From contig JAZUCI010000047.1 of assembly GCA_045639045.1 (NCBI GenBank), positions 1 to 17,386 of the forward strand: DNA of 17,386 nucleotides, read 5' to 3'. Position numbers and translations under genes: made by a program. The notes beneath the pieces were generated by a model. That model was not told the DNA's origin and did no database searches. It saw nothing but the letters and a program-made list of their open reading frames with translations. Positions 6,792 through 13,945 of this stretch are shown here, piece after piece (position 1 is the first letter of the stretch; each line of letters starts with the position of its first letter). The stretch is from SIG402 sp045639045. Lineage in GTDB: Bacteria > Bacillota > Clostridia > Christensenellales > Borkfalkiaceae.

Positions 6792-8613
6792 CTGATTTCT
6801 CCTTATGAAAATAATCGTATATATCATTTGCTAGACGTTCACCCACGCCTTTGACCGCTTTTAATTGCGTAACGCTTGCTTCTTTTATTGCTTGTAGCGA
6901 GTGAAAAGCAAGCATTAGTTCCTTTGCCTTTTTCGCCCCAACCCCGTCGATTTTGCGCAAGGTTTCCCTAGTCATACGCTGATCGCGCAAGGTGTGGTGA
7001 TAAGAAACGGCAAAGCGGTGGGCTTCATCACGAATACGTTGCACAAGTTTTAGCGCAACGTCCCTACGGTCTAACCGCAAGGAATCCGACCTGCCTACCG
7101 TAAAAATTTCTTCTTCCTTTTCCGCAAGAGAAATCAATGGGATATCCGTTACTTTTAGGCTATCGAACACCTCTTTTACCGAAGAAAGCTGTCCTTTACC
7201 ACCGTCGATTACGATTAGATCGGGCTTGGGGAAGCGAGGCTCTTCCTCCGTGCCTAATTTTTGTAATCGGCGAAGCAACACTTCCTTTAAGGAAAGGAAA
7301 TCGTTTGCCCCTTCTACCGTTTTGATTTTAAAGCGTCGGTATTCGCTTTTTGCGGGCTCTCCGTCAACAAAAACGGTCATACTGCCCACTTTATCCACCC
7401 CGCTGATATTGGATATATCGTAGCATTCCATACGCTTTGGATAGCGTGGCAAAGATAGGATGGTTTGCAAACGGGCGCAAGCCTGAACGGTCATCGCCGT
7501 TTTAGTTTGCAACTTTTCCACGTTCTTTTCTAAAAACTCCCTTGCGTTGGCGTGCGCCATGTGAAGCAAAGATTTTTTCACCCCAACTTTTGGAAAGGTG
7601 AACTGCACGGTTTTACCGTGTAATACCTTAAAATAGGATTGAAGCCCTTCAAACCCCGTATTATTCCCCGCTACGATAATTTCTTCGGGCAATTCCTTAC
7701 CTTCTCCGTAAAATTGCAGTAGGATACTTTCTACGGCGTCCATTTCGCTTTCCACGCCCCGTTCTACGGTGAAATTTTCCACACCCAGCATTCTACCCGC
7801 GCGTACGAATAACATGCTTACGGTGGCGTATATGCCGTCCGTTTCGTAGGCAAGAACGTCCGCGGATAAATAGCGCGGCATATCCGTTAACCGTTTAAGG
7901 CGAATTTTTTCTAACATTTCCAGCTGGGCTTTTACGCGAATTGCTAGCTCAAACTGCTCGTTTTCCGCAAAATTCATCATACGGTCAGTTAAAAGGGCTT
8001 GTATCCCTTCTTCGCTACCCGCCAAAAACTCCATAGCTTTCTTAACGTTTGCGCGGTATTCGGCAGAAGAGCAGGCGCCCGAACAAGGAGAAAGACATTT
8101 ACCCAAGTGGTAATTTAAGCAAGGCTTTTTGGGTTTCCCTTCGGTAACCGTTACCGTACAAGGGCGAATACAAAAGGCATAATTGAGAAGTTCTAACACC
8201 TCGTTAACGTTCACCCCGCCCATAAACGGCCCAAAGTACTTTGCTCCGTCCTTTTTTACCTTTCTGGACACGGTAAAGGTGGGAAAAGGATTTTTTACGT
8301 CTACACGAATATAGGGGTACCGTTTATCATCCTTCAAAAGGATATTATACTTCGGTTTGTGTTTTTTAATTAGGTTGGATTCCAAGGCAAGCGCGTCTAT
8401 TTCGGTAGGGGCAACAACGTAATCGAAATCGGCTACGTTTTCCACCATTTTACGCACTTTTTCCCCTTTCACGTTCGCATGAAAATACTGCGAAACACGG
8501 CGTTTTAGATTTACCGCTTTACCGACGTAAATCACCTGCCCATCCGCATTTTTCATAATATAACACCCGGGGGTGTCGGGCAAGCCCGAAAGTTTTTGCC
8601 TTATGGTATCCAT
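6784..8613 (-). CDS. uvrC: Excinuclease ABC subunit C
   Basis: UvrC makes the two incisions in nucleotide excision repair after UvrAB marks damage. The protein shows an N-terminal GIY-YIG nuclease domain (GCYIMK then VIYVGKA, about 15-80), a Cys cluster (about 152-180, including KPCLNYHLGKCLSPC), a UVR motif (about 200-235), the RNase H-like endonuclease domain beginning near CYDISNISG, and tandem helix-hairpin-helix motifs at the end (IDGVGAKKAKEL, VKGVGERLA). The 609 residues match the family's size. I chose the ATG at 8611-8613 because the N-terminus then matches Bacillus UvrC in length; an ATG two codons upstream (8617-8619) is also possible. A strong promoter ends at the start codon. HAD follows with an overlap. 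Confidence 0.94.
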   Translation of the reverse strand: MDTIRQKLSGLPDTPGCYIMKNADGQVIYVGKAVNLKRRVSQYFHANVKGEKVRKMVENVADFDYVVAPTEIDALALESNLIKKHKPKYNILLKDDKRYPYIRVDVKNPFPTFTVSRKVKKDGAKYFGPFMGGVNVNEVLELLNYAFCIRPCTVTVTEGKPKKPCLNYHLGKCLSPCSGACSSAEYRANVKKAMEFLAGSEEGIQALLTDRMMNFAENEQFELAIRVKAQLEMLEKIRLKRLTDMPRYLSADVLAYETDGIYATVSMLFVRAGRMLGVENFTVERGVESEMDAVESILLQFYGEGKELPEEIIVAGNNTGFEGLQSYFKVLHGKTVQFTFPKVGVKKSLLHMAHANAREFLEKNVEKLQTKTAMTVQACARLQTILSLPRYPKRMECYDISNISGVDKVGSMTVFVDGEPAKSEYRRFKIKTVEGANDFLSLKEVLLRRLQKLGTEEEPRFPKPDLIVIDGGKGQLSSVKEVFDSLKVTDIPLISLAEKEEEIFTVGRSDSLRLDRRDVALKLVQRIRDEAHRFAVSYHHTLRDQRMTRETLRKIDGVGAKKAKELMLAFHSLQAIKEASVTQLKAVKGVGERLANDIYDYFHKEKSDD

Positions 8614-8619
8614 GTGCAT

Positions 8620-8648
8620 ATTATACGCCTTTTTCTGCCTTTTGTAAA
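8620..8648 (-). promoter_or_regulatory. Promoter of uvrC
   Basis: TTTACA (8643-8648) and a consensus TATAAT (8620-8625) are 17 bases apart. The expected start is 8613, the A of the ATG that I take as the uvrC start. The AAGG-like ribosome binding site lies in the spacer and would be absent from this transcript, though present on readthrough from the ArsR gene. Confidence 0.75.
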
Positions 8649-8660
8649 ACGTTTTTATTG

Positions 8661-8999
8661 TTAAAAGCCCAGAAATTCCACACCTTTCAATAGGACGTCG
8701 TTAAGCGCGTCGTTTTTTAGCGAATAAAAGATAATTTTCCCTTGGCGTTCCTGTTTTACCGCGCCTAAATCCTTTAAGTAGCGCAGTTGGTGGGATACCG
8801 TGGTTTGATTAATATCTAGCACTCTGGATAAATCCGTAACGCACATTTCGGATATTGCAAGGGCGGATAGCAATTTTAGACGGGTAGAATCCGAAAAAAT
8901 ATTGAAAAAATCTACGAGTTCTATCAACAAATCCCCCGTTGGAACGTATTGCTCCACCAAATTCTTCGTCCGTTCGTCCAATAATAGCGTTGCGTTCAT
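8661..8999 (-). CDS. ArsR/SmtB-family transcriptional regulator
   Basis: This 112-residue protein is a winged helix-turn-helix dimeric repressor of the ArsR family. The fold is visible in FNIFSDSTRLKLLSAL (helix 2), CVTDLSRVLDINQTTVSHQLRYL (turn and recognition helix, about 53-75) and the wing (KQERQGKIIFYSL). Many members sense metals, but this one has a single Cys (C53) where ArsR-type sites have two, and it lacks the His residues of the alpha-5 site of SmtB/CzrA. The ligand is therefore unknown. GGAGG lies upstream of the ATG at 8997-8999. A 14-bp inverted repeat covers its own -10, as expected for autorepression. It precedes uvrC by 47 bases and is divergent from a small membrane-peptide gene. 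Confidence 0.88.
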   Translation of the reverse strand: MNATLLLDERTKNLVEQYVPTGDLLIELVDFFNIFSDSTRLKLLSALAISEMCVTDLSRVLDINQTTVSHQLRYLKDLGAVKQERQGKIIFYSLKNDALNDVLLKGVEFLGF

Positions 9000-9032
9000 A
9001 TGTTGCCTCCTTATTCTTTCACATATGTTTTC

Positions 9033-9069
9033 CTATACAAGTATAGCAAATTTTAAGAATAAAAAGCAA
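9033..9069 (-). promoter_or_regulatory. ArsR promoter with an overlapping operator-like palindrome
   Basis: TTGCTT (9064-9069) and TATACT (9040-9045) are 18 bases apart, with an extended TG before the -10. A perfect inverted repeat CTATAC-TT-GTATAG (9033-9046) covers the -10, which is where an ArsR-type repressor would bind. A second, weaker promoter facing right (TTTAAG at 9052-9057, AATAAT at 9075-9080) may overlap it. Confidence 0.55.
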
Positions 9070-9138
9070 GGTGGAATAATTTCTAATTTTGGCGCATATC
9101 GTGTAACAATGAAGAAATCTGTCTAAAAGGGGAAAAGA

Positions 9139-9306
9139 ATGAGTAACGAGTGTATCGTTTTGATTGCTTTACTGTTCATACTGAAAAATAACGGCGTGAT
9201 TTCCTTTACGCAGCTACTAATTATCGCCGCTTTTCTTTCCACAACCGCGTTTTGTGGGCTTTGTAATTGCCCGAACGACGAACGGATCGCTACCGAATCC
9301 GTGTAA
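9139..9306 (+). CDS. 55-residue cysteine-containing membrane peptide
   Basis: This is the only plus-strand gene I support. It begins MSNECIVLIALL and ends ERIATESV, 55 residues in all. Residues 5-15 are hydrophobic and 21-38 form a likely transmembrane helix, followed by a CGLCNC cluster (C39, C42, C44) and a short acidic tail; C5 is near the start. An AAGGGG lies six bases before the ATG and a GC-rich terminator begins two bases after the stop, so the gene is framed by good signals despite its length. It is divergent from the ArsR gene, so that regulator may control it. I do not recognise the family; clostridial genomes carry many small Cys-rich membrane peptides. Confidence 0.62.
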   Translation: MSNECIVLIALLFILKNNGVISFTQLLIIAAFLSTTAFCGLCNCPNDERIATESV

Positions 9307-9340
9307 AAAATCCGCGCCAAACGGCGCGGATTTAATTTTT
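9305..9340. terminator. Bidirectional terminator between convergent genes
   Basis: An 11-bp perfect stem, GC-rich at its tip (9308-9318 with 9323-9333), closes a four-base loop. The plus strand continues with AATTTTT and the minus strand ends the stem in six U, so it can stop the small plus-strand gene and the leftward DUF5685 module alike. Confidence 0.9.
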
Positions 9341-9349
9341 ATGAAATTA

Positions 9350-9859
9350 TTATTTTGCGACTTTGGATAGAACGGTAAAAAGGTAGCGGACTACGAATTC
9401 AACCATACGATCGTAAAACCACAAAATGGGGACTGCCGCAAGGTAAAAAATCCATGCGTTTTCGTTTAGAAAATCCATTTTCACCGTTAATACTTGGGTG
9501 AATTGTAAAAGCAAAAATACGGTAAGTTCTAAAAGGAGCAATTTAATGATGAAAGAAATCCACTTTTTTACCCCTTTTCTTGCCAAAACGCAACCAAGTA
9601 CGGGATGAATACCGAACCAAACGAAATACGGGAAAATAATAATGATATTAAACCCCGAAATTATTAAGCCAATAAACCCGCCCGCAAGATACGCAAGCAC
9701 GCAACCCCATACGGAATTGCGATAAAGAGGGATGGTAAGGAAAATGCCTGCTAAAAGGAAGGTTGAAAAATCAAAACTTCCCAAATAGCATCCAAGCCCT
9801 ACCAAAAGCCCCGAAACCGCCGCTGCGATTGCAGAGATAGAAATAACTTTACTGTTCAT
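9350..9859 (-). CDS. Polytopic membrane protein of unknown function
   Basis: This 169-residue protein is hydrophobic along nearly its whole length, with five or six likely membrane helices (about 5-26, 30-46, 50-68, 70-92, 97-118 and 133-150) joined by short loops. The basic residues between helices 4 and 5 (ARKGVKK) suggest a cytoplasmic loop. There is no enzyme motif. It resembles small membrane proteins found next to DUF5685 genes and, loosely, ECF S-components; I cannot decide. Its ATG lies one base after the stop of the J-like gene (TAATATG) and no ribosome binding site is visible, so it depends on reinitiation. It is the last gene of the trpS-linked module, before a bidirectional terminator. 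Confidence 0.75.
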   Translation of the reverse strand: MNSKVISISAIAAAVSGLLVGLGCYLGSFDFSTFLLAGIFLTIPLYRNSVWGCVLAYLAGGFIGLIISGFNIIIIFPYFVWFGIHPVLGCVLARKGVKKWISFIIKLLLLELTVFLLLQFTQVLTVKMDFLNENAWIFYLAAVPILWFYDRMVEFVVRYLFTVLSKVAK

Positions 9860-9860
9860 A

Positions 9861-10469
9861 TTAGCGGCAGAAACAGTTTAGCGCTTGACAGCAAAGATAG
9901 GTAGTACAACAGTTAGATAAGGTATCGCCACCCATTTGGCCGTTTGGCGCGCCGTAAGGTTGAGAGCCGTATGCCGCATTACCCGAGGTAAACACGCGTT
10001 GTTGATCCGCTTGCATTTTACGGTTTAAATCTTGCAACGCTTTTTGATATTTAGGGTTTGCCCCATCCATAGAAACGGCGATTTCCAATTGCTTTTTGCT
10101 TTCGTTCATCCAATTTTTACGGTAATAAACGTAGGATTGTAGGTAATGCCATTCCGCAGTACGGTCGGTTACTACGTCTAAAAGCATTTGCGCTTTTTCC
10201 AAGTCCCCTGCCCTAATTGCAGATTCAACCCCCGCAAAATCGCCCGATGAGTTAGAGGTTTGGCTGGTTGCTTCTTGATACGAACGTTCCGAACGGATAT
10301 CCGCGTACGCTGCCTCGATTTCGGTTAACTTACGGGCGGCAACGTTCCCCTCCTCCCCTGCGGAAAAGCGGGCTTCACCATACTCCGTTTTTAATTGTTG
10401 GTATTTTGCGGTAATTTCTTCCATGGAAGCGTTCTGGCTAACGCCAAGAACCTCATAAGGATTTCTCAT
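9861..10469 (-). CDS. J-domain-like protein with repeat region and cysteine tail
   Basis: The 202-residue protein starts with a J-like domain (NPYEVLGVSQNASMEEITAKY, about 3-66) but lacks the HPD tripeptide that stimulates Hsp70; the position reads EYGEARF. Residues 78-155 look like TPR-type helices (AIRAGDLEKAQMLL, then YVYYRKNW). A Gly, Gln and Asn-rich linker (160-180) leads to a C-terminus with six cysteines (C187, C188, C193, C194, C199, C201). The start has AAAGGAGAG upstream and overlaps the DUF5685 gene by 17 bases. It is likely a scaffold or adaptor that does not work with DnaK; the tail may bind metal, form disulfides or be lipid-modified. Confidence 0.82.
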   Translation of the reverse strand: MRNPYEVLGVSQNASMEEITAKYQQLKTEYGEARFSAGEEGNVAARKLTEIEAAYADIRSERSYQEATSQTSNSSGDFAGVESAIRAGDLEKAQMLLDVVTDRTAEWHYLQSYVYYRKNWMNESKKQLEIAVSMDGANPKYQKALQDLNRKMQADQQRVFTSGNAAYGSQPYGAPNGQMGGDTLSNCCTTYLCCQALNCFCR

Positions 10470-11316
10470 GACTCTCTCCTTTTTTCATAATCCTTTCGGT
10501 TTCCCGCGGGATTCCTTGGAAAACGATATTATCCAATAAATCGTGGTTAAAATAAAACTTTAATTCGCTAAATGCGGTTTGCGCGGCAAAAATGGTGGTG
10601 CTAAACAAGGTTTTTATTTCTTCACTTGCTTGCGAGAACAAAACTGCGCGCGACGTTGCGGTTGGATAGGCAAAGCGAAATACGTTATACGCGTTCTTTT
10701 TTACGTCCTTTTCAAAATCGTCAAGCGCGTCAATCAAATAAATCCACTTTCCTATAAAATAGGCGAATTTAGATAGCGCATCGCTTTTATTTTTTAAGGG
10801 TAAAACCGAAAGAATCCGTTGCATCATAACGCCGAACGCATCCGCAACCTTATCCGCGCTTGCTTCTTTTGCGCCTTCCATTTCGGTTAAGCGAGCGTAC
10901 TCCTCCTTAATCACGGTGTCCGCTTCGGGAAGGGCTTTTTTCGCTTTTTTATAGGCTTTACGGAATACGGCGCGCTTTAACCCACCCTTATTCTCATCTA
11001 GTTTATCGTCTAGCAGCTTACGGTAAGCAAGCAAAACGTTTAACCTGGCAAGGGTAACGGAAAGTTCGTCGGGCAAAGCAACGGGGCGTTTTCTTATCCA
11101 ATGGGTGCAGCAATGCTGTTTTTCCACCGTTACGTCCACCCCTTCGGTGTTATGCAAAAGGGCGGAAAGAAAAGTTACGTCGTAACTAACCGAAAAACGG
11201 GAAATTTGATTGCATCCTTTTCCAATACTTTTACACAAGCCGCAGTAAAGGGATTTATATAATACGATATCCTTAACGAAACAATGGTATTCGTAAGGCT
11301 TTACGTAACCGAACAC
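10453..11316 (-). CDS. DUF5685-family protein with two aspartate-rich motifs
   Basis: This 287-residue helical protein starts with FGYVKPYEYHC and then YKSLYCGLCKSIG, features of the DUF5685 family of Clostridia. Cysteines at C12, C25, C28, C34, C69 and C70 may bind metal. Two acidic motifs stand out: DDKLDE at 103-108 and DALDDFEKD at 196-204, the second followed by a basic, Tyr-containing run. Their spacing and form recall the paired Asp-rich motifs of squalene/phytoene-synthase-like class I enzymes; that is my inference. The start is GTG at 11314-11316, three bases beyond the trpS stop, with AAAGG upstream. It leads a tightly coupled module with the J-like and membrane genes. Confidence 0.8.
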   Translation of the reverse strand: MFGYVKPYEYHCFVKDIVLYKSLYCGLCKSIGKGCNQISRFSVSYDVTFLSALLHNTEGVDVTVEKQHCCTHWIRKRPVALPDELSVTLARLNVLLAYRKLLDDKLDENKGGLKRAVFRKAYKKAKKALPEADTVIKEEYARLTEMEGAKEASADKVADAFGVMMQRILSVLPLKNKSDALSKFAYFIGKWIYLIDALDDFEKDVKKNAYNVFRFAYPTATSRAVLFSQASEEIKTLFSTTIFAAQTAFSELKFYFNHDLLDNIVFQGIPRETERIMKKGESHEKSL

Positions 11317-11319
11317 GGA

Positions 11320-12333
11320 TTAAATCCTTTCGCGGGGAACAAAACCCACTTTCTTATATACTTTGCGCAAAGTTTTATAAGCAATACGTTCTGCCGAGGA
11401 AGCGCCTTCTGCCAAAATTTTGGTAAGATAGGCTTTATCCTGCGCAATTTTTTGCTTTCTTTCTTGAATGGGGCGCAATTTTTCCACAACCGCTTCCCCA
11501 ACGCGTTGTTTGAACGTTCCGTAACCGACGCCTGCAAATTCTTGTTCGGCTTGTTCTACGGTAGTATCCGCGCAAACCGCGTAAATGGTAAGCAAGTTGG
11601 AAATACCGGGTTTATCCTGACCGAAACGGATTTCGCTACCGCTATCCGTAACCGCGCGCTTAAATTTACGCATAATGGTATCGGGATCGTCGTTCATAGA
11701 AATGAACGCGTTTACGTTTGCATCCGATTTACTCATTTTTTTTTCGGGTTCAGCTAAACTCATAACGCGCGCACCCGTTTTAGCGATATAGGGTTCGGGA
11801 ACGCGGAAGGTTTCGCCAAAACGATTGTTAAAGCGAAGCGCCAAGTCCCTAGCAAGTTCTAAGTGTTGCTTTTGGTCTGCACCCACGGGAACGAGTTCGG
11901 TTTGATACAATAAAATATCCGCAGCCATCAAAACGGGATAATCCATAAGCCCCATATTGATATTATCCGCGTGCGATTGACACTTTGCCTTAAACTGCGT
12001 CATACGGTTTAATTCCCCAACGTAAGTTACGGTATTTAGCACCCAAGCAAGTTCCGCGTGCGCGGAAACGTGCGATTGGTTGAACAAAATACTCTTTTCG
12101 GGATCAATACCGCAAGCAAGATAAAGCGCAAGCAAATCGTAAGTGTTTGCGCGCAGTTTCGCAGGATCTTGCGGAACGGTGATGGAGTGCAAATCCGCCA
12201 CCGAGAAAATGCAGTTATAGTCGTTTTGCAGCTTTGTAAAGTTAGCCAACGCACCAATGTAGTTGCCTAAAGTAGGCGTACCGCTGGGCTGAACCGCGCT
12301 TAACAAAATTTTCTTTTCAGTTTGGGTTTCCAT
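11320..12333 (-). CDS. trpS: Tryptophanyl-tRNA synthetase
   Basis: TrpRS is a class I enzyme that charges tRNA-Trp. The 337 residues contain the HIGH-equivalent TLGN at 21-24 (in SGTPTLGNYIGA), the Trp-pocket region around GLMDYPVLMAADILLY, and KMSKS at 200-204. Length and motifs match bacterial TrpRS. The start at 12331-12333 has AAGGA about eight bases upstream, and that site overlaps the stop of an 11-codon leader ORF. A TATAAT lies at 12396-12401. No T-box can be seen: the whole leader is shorter than 70 bases. DUF5685 follows after three bases, so trpS drives or shares the message of the downstream module. Confidence 0.94.
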   Translation of the reverse strand: METQTEKKILLSAVQPSGTPTLGNYIGALANFTKLQNDYNCIFSVADLHSITVPQDPAKLRANTYDLLALYLACGIDPEKSILFNQSHVSAHAELAWVLNTVTYVGELNRMTQFKAKCQSHADNINMGLMDYPVLMAADILLYQTELVPVGADQKQHLELARDLALRFNNRFGETFRVPEPYIAKTGARVMSLAEPEKKMSKSDANVNAFISMNDDPDTIMRKFKRAVTDSGSEIRFGQDKPGISNLLTIYAVCADTTVEQAEQEFAGVGYGTFKQRVGEAVVEKLRPIQERKQKIAQDKAYLTKILAEGASSAERIAYKTLRKVYKKVGFVPRERI

Positions 12334-12343
12334 AATTTTTTCC

Positions 12344-12379
12344 TTAAAACAAGAAGAAAACCAACGGAAAACCGTTCAT
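12344..12379 (-). CDS. Putative 11-codon leader ORF upstream of trpS
   Basis: The ORF encodes MNGFPLVFFLF and stops with TAA. It has AAAGGA six bases before its ATG, and its stop overlaps the AAGGA of trpS, which would couple the two. It has four Phe codons and no Trp codon. The ORF lies inside a hairpin whose left arm holds its own ribosome binding site. It could be a regulatory leader peptide or simply a chance ORF; its size makes this uncertain. Confidence 0.4.
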   Translation of the reverse strand: MNGFPLVFFLF

Positions 12380-12386
12380 TTTCTTC
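12353..12386. promoter_or_regulatory. Hairpin in the trpS leader
   Basis: Outer arms 12353-12360 and 12379-12386 (8 bp) and inner arms 12363-12367 and 12372-12376 (5 bp) are separated by a two-by-two internal loop and capped by four bases. On the minus strand it is followed by TTGTTTTAA, on the plus strand by CTTTTTT. It may end thrC transcription, or attenuate trpS if the TATAAT at 12396-12401 is used. Confidence 0.55.
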
Positions 12387-12395
12387 CTTTTTTGC

Positions 12396-12401
12396 ATTAT
12401 A
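12396..12401 (-). promoter_or_regulatory. Possible -10 element of trpS
   Basis: A consensus TATAAT predicts a start near 12389, just ahead of the leader ORF. The -35 region is AT-rich and poor (TTTTAT at 16 bases), so this is tentative. Confidence 0.4.
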
Positions 12402-12430
12402 TATTAGTTTTGTGAAAATAAAATTAAAAA

Positions 12431-13912
12431 TTAGTCGGCAAAAGCAAGAACGGTTTCAATTAGCTCGTCCTTTTCTTTTACGTCCGTAAAGCGAACGGGT
12501 TTTTGCCTTAAGGTAGCAAGCCCTTCGGGAAGTTCAACCGCGGTAAGTTCTTCTAGCTTAGCAGCCGCCTTGAACGCATCTTCTACCTTCTTGCCCGAAA
12601 TTGCCTTTAACACGTCTGCGGCGAATTTATAGGGGCTTGCGGTGGAAACGACAACCACGGGGGTCATATCTTCGGTTTCCGCTTGATATTGGTTAAGCAC
12701 CGCAACCGCGTTTGCCGTATGGGTATCCAAAGCGTAGTGGTATTCGTCGTAGAAATACGAAACGGTTTCCGCGTTTTCATCTTCATCACAGTAGCCGCCG
12801 TAGAATTCAGCGTTCAATTTATTTAGCAGTTCTTCGCTGATTGCATATTTGCCTTCTTCTTTCAGCTTGCGCATTTCCGCTGCGGTTTTATCCGAATCAC
12901 GGTCAAAAAGTTCAAACAAAAGGCGTTCCAAGTTGCTGGAAATTAAGATGTCCATAGAAGGCGAAGTGGTTTTGTAGAATTCGCGATTCGTATCGTATTC
13001 ACCCGTATGGAAGAAATCGGTTAAAATGTTGTTCTTGTTGGAAGCGCAAAGCAGTTTTTCAACGGGAAGCCCCATCTTTTTCGCGTAATACGCGGCAAGA
13101 ATATTACCAAAGTTCCCCGTGGGAACAACGAAGTTTACTTTATCGCCAAGTTCAATTTCCTCCGCATTTACCAAATCACAGTACGCAGAGAAATAGTATG
13201 CGATTTGGGGCGCTAAACGGCCAAAGTTAATGGAGTTAGCCGAGGAGAAAATATATCCTTGCTTTTTCAAACTTTCAATGCAATTAGCATCGTTGAAAAT
13301 GTTCTTAACTGCGGATTGGCAATCGTCAAAGTTGCCTTTAACCGCAACGACGGAAACGTTTTCCCCTTCTTGCGTGCACATTTGCAACTTTTGCATATCC
13401 GAAACGCCTTCGGAAGGATAGAAAACCATAATTTTGATACCTTCCGCATCCTTAAAGCCTTCCAACGCTGCTTTACCCGTATCACCGCTGGTAGCAACCA
13501 AAATAAGCACCTTTTCCTTGATGCCGATATTGTTGCAACCTTCGCGAAGAAGGAAGGGCAAAAGGGTTAACGCCATATCCTTAAACGCTAACGTAGGGCC
13601 GTGGAACAGTTCCAAAACGTAAAGGCCTTCGTCAATGCACATTAAGGGCGCTGCGTCGTTTTCTTCAAACTTGGAATACGCGGCTTCACATGCTGCTTTC
13701 AATCTGTCGTAATCGTAGTCCGTCAAGTACTTGGAAAGCACGAACGCTGCGCGTTCGGCGTAATCCATACCGCAAAGCGCGATAAAATCCTGTTCCCCTA
13801 ATAACGGAAAATCGGCAGGCACAAACAGCCCGCCGTCTTCAGATATTCCGTGAGAAATCGCTTCGCTCGCACTGACAATTTTTTGCGTATTGCGCGTGCT
13901 AATAAATCTCAT
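12431..13912 (-). CDS. thrC: Threonine synthase
   Basis: ThrC converts O-phosphohomoserine to threonine with pyridoxal phosphate, the last step of threonine synthesis. The protein has 493 residues, the size of the long class of threonine synthases. The N-terminal MRFISTRN with SHGISEDGGLFVP is typical. The cofactor Lys is K111 in LFHGPTLAFKDMAL, and a Gly- and Ser/Thr-rich phosphate-binding segment lies in VATSGDTGKAAL. GGAG lies upstream of the ATG at 13910-13912. It follows the P-loop gene after 33 bases with no visible terminator, so they probably share a transcript. The nearby aminotransferase supplies aspartate, the precursor of this pathway. Confidence 0.94.
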   Translation of the reverse strand: MRFISTRNTQKIVSASEAISHGISEDGGLFVPADFPLLGEQDFIALCGMDYAERAAFVLSKYLTDYDYDRLKAACEAAYSKFEENDAAPLMCIDEGLYVLELFHGPTLAFKDMALTLLPFLLREGCNNIGIKEKVLILVATSGDTGKAALEGFKDAEGIKIMVFYPSEGVSDMQKLQMCTQEGENVSVVAVKGNFDDCQSAVKNIFNDANCIESLKKQGYIFSSANSINFGRLAPQIAYYFSAYCDLVNAEEIELGDKVNFVVPTGNFGNILAAYYAKKMGLPVEKLLCASNKNNILTDFFHTGEYDTNREFYKTTSPSMDILISSNLERLLFELFDRDSDKTAAEMRKLKEEGKYAISEELLNKLNAEFYGGYCDEDENAETVSYFYDEYHYALDTHTANAVAVLNQYQAETEDMTPVVVVSTASPYKFAADVLKAISGKKVEDAFKAAAKLEELTAVELPEGLATLRQKPVRFTDVKEKDELIETVLAFAD

Positions 13913-13945
13913 AAAAACTCCTGCAAAAAATAGTTAAAATAAATT

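Noticed and set aside
12334..12430. T-box riboswitch upstream of trpS
   Set aside because: The gap is only 97 bases, too short for a T-box, and no T-box sequence or specifier loop is visible.
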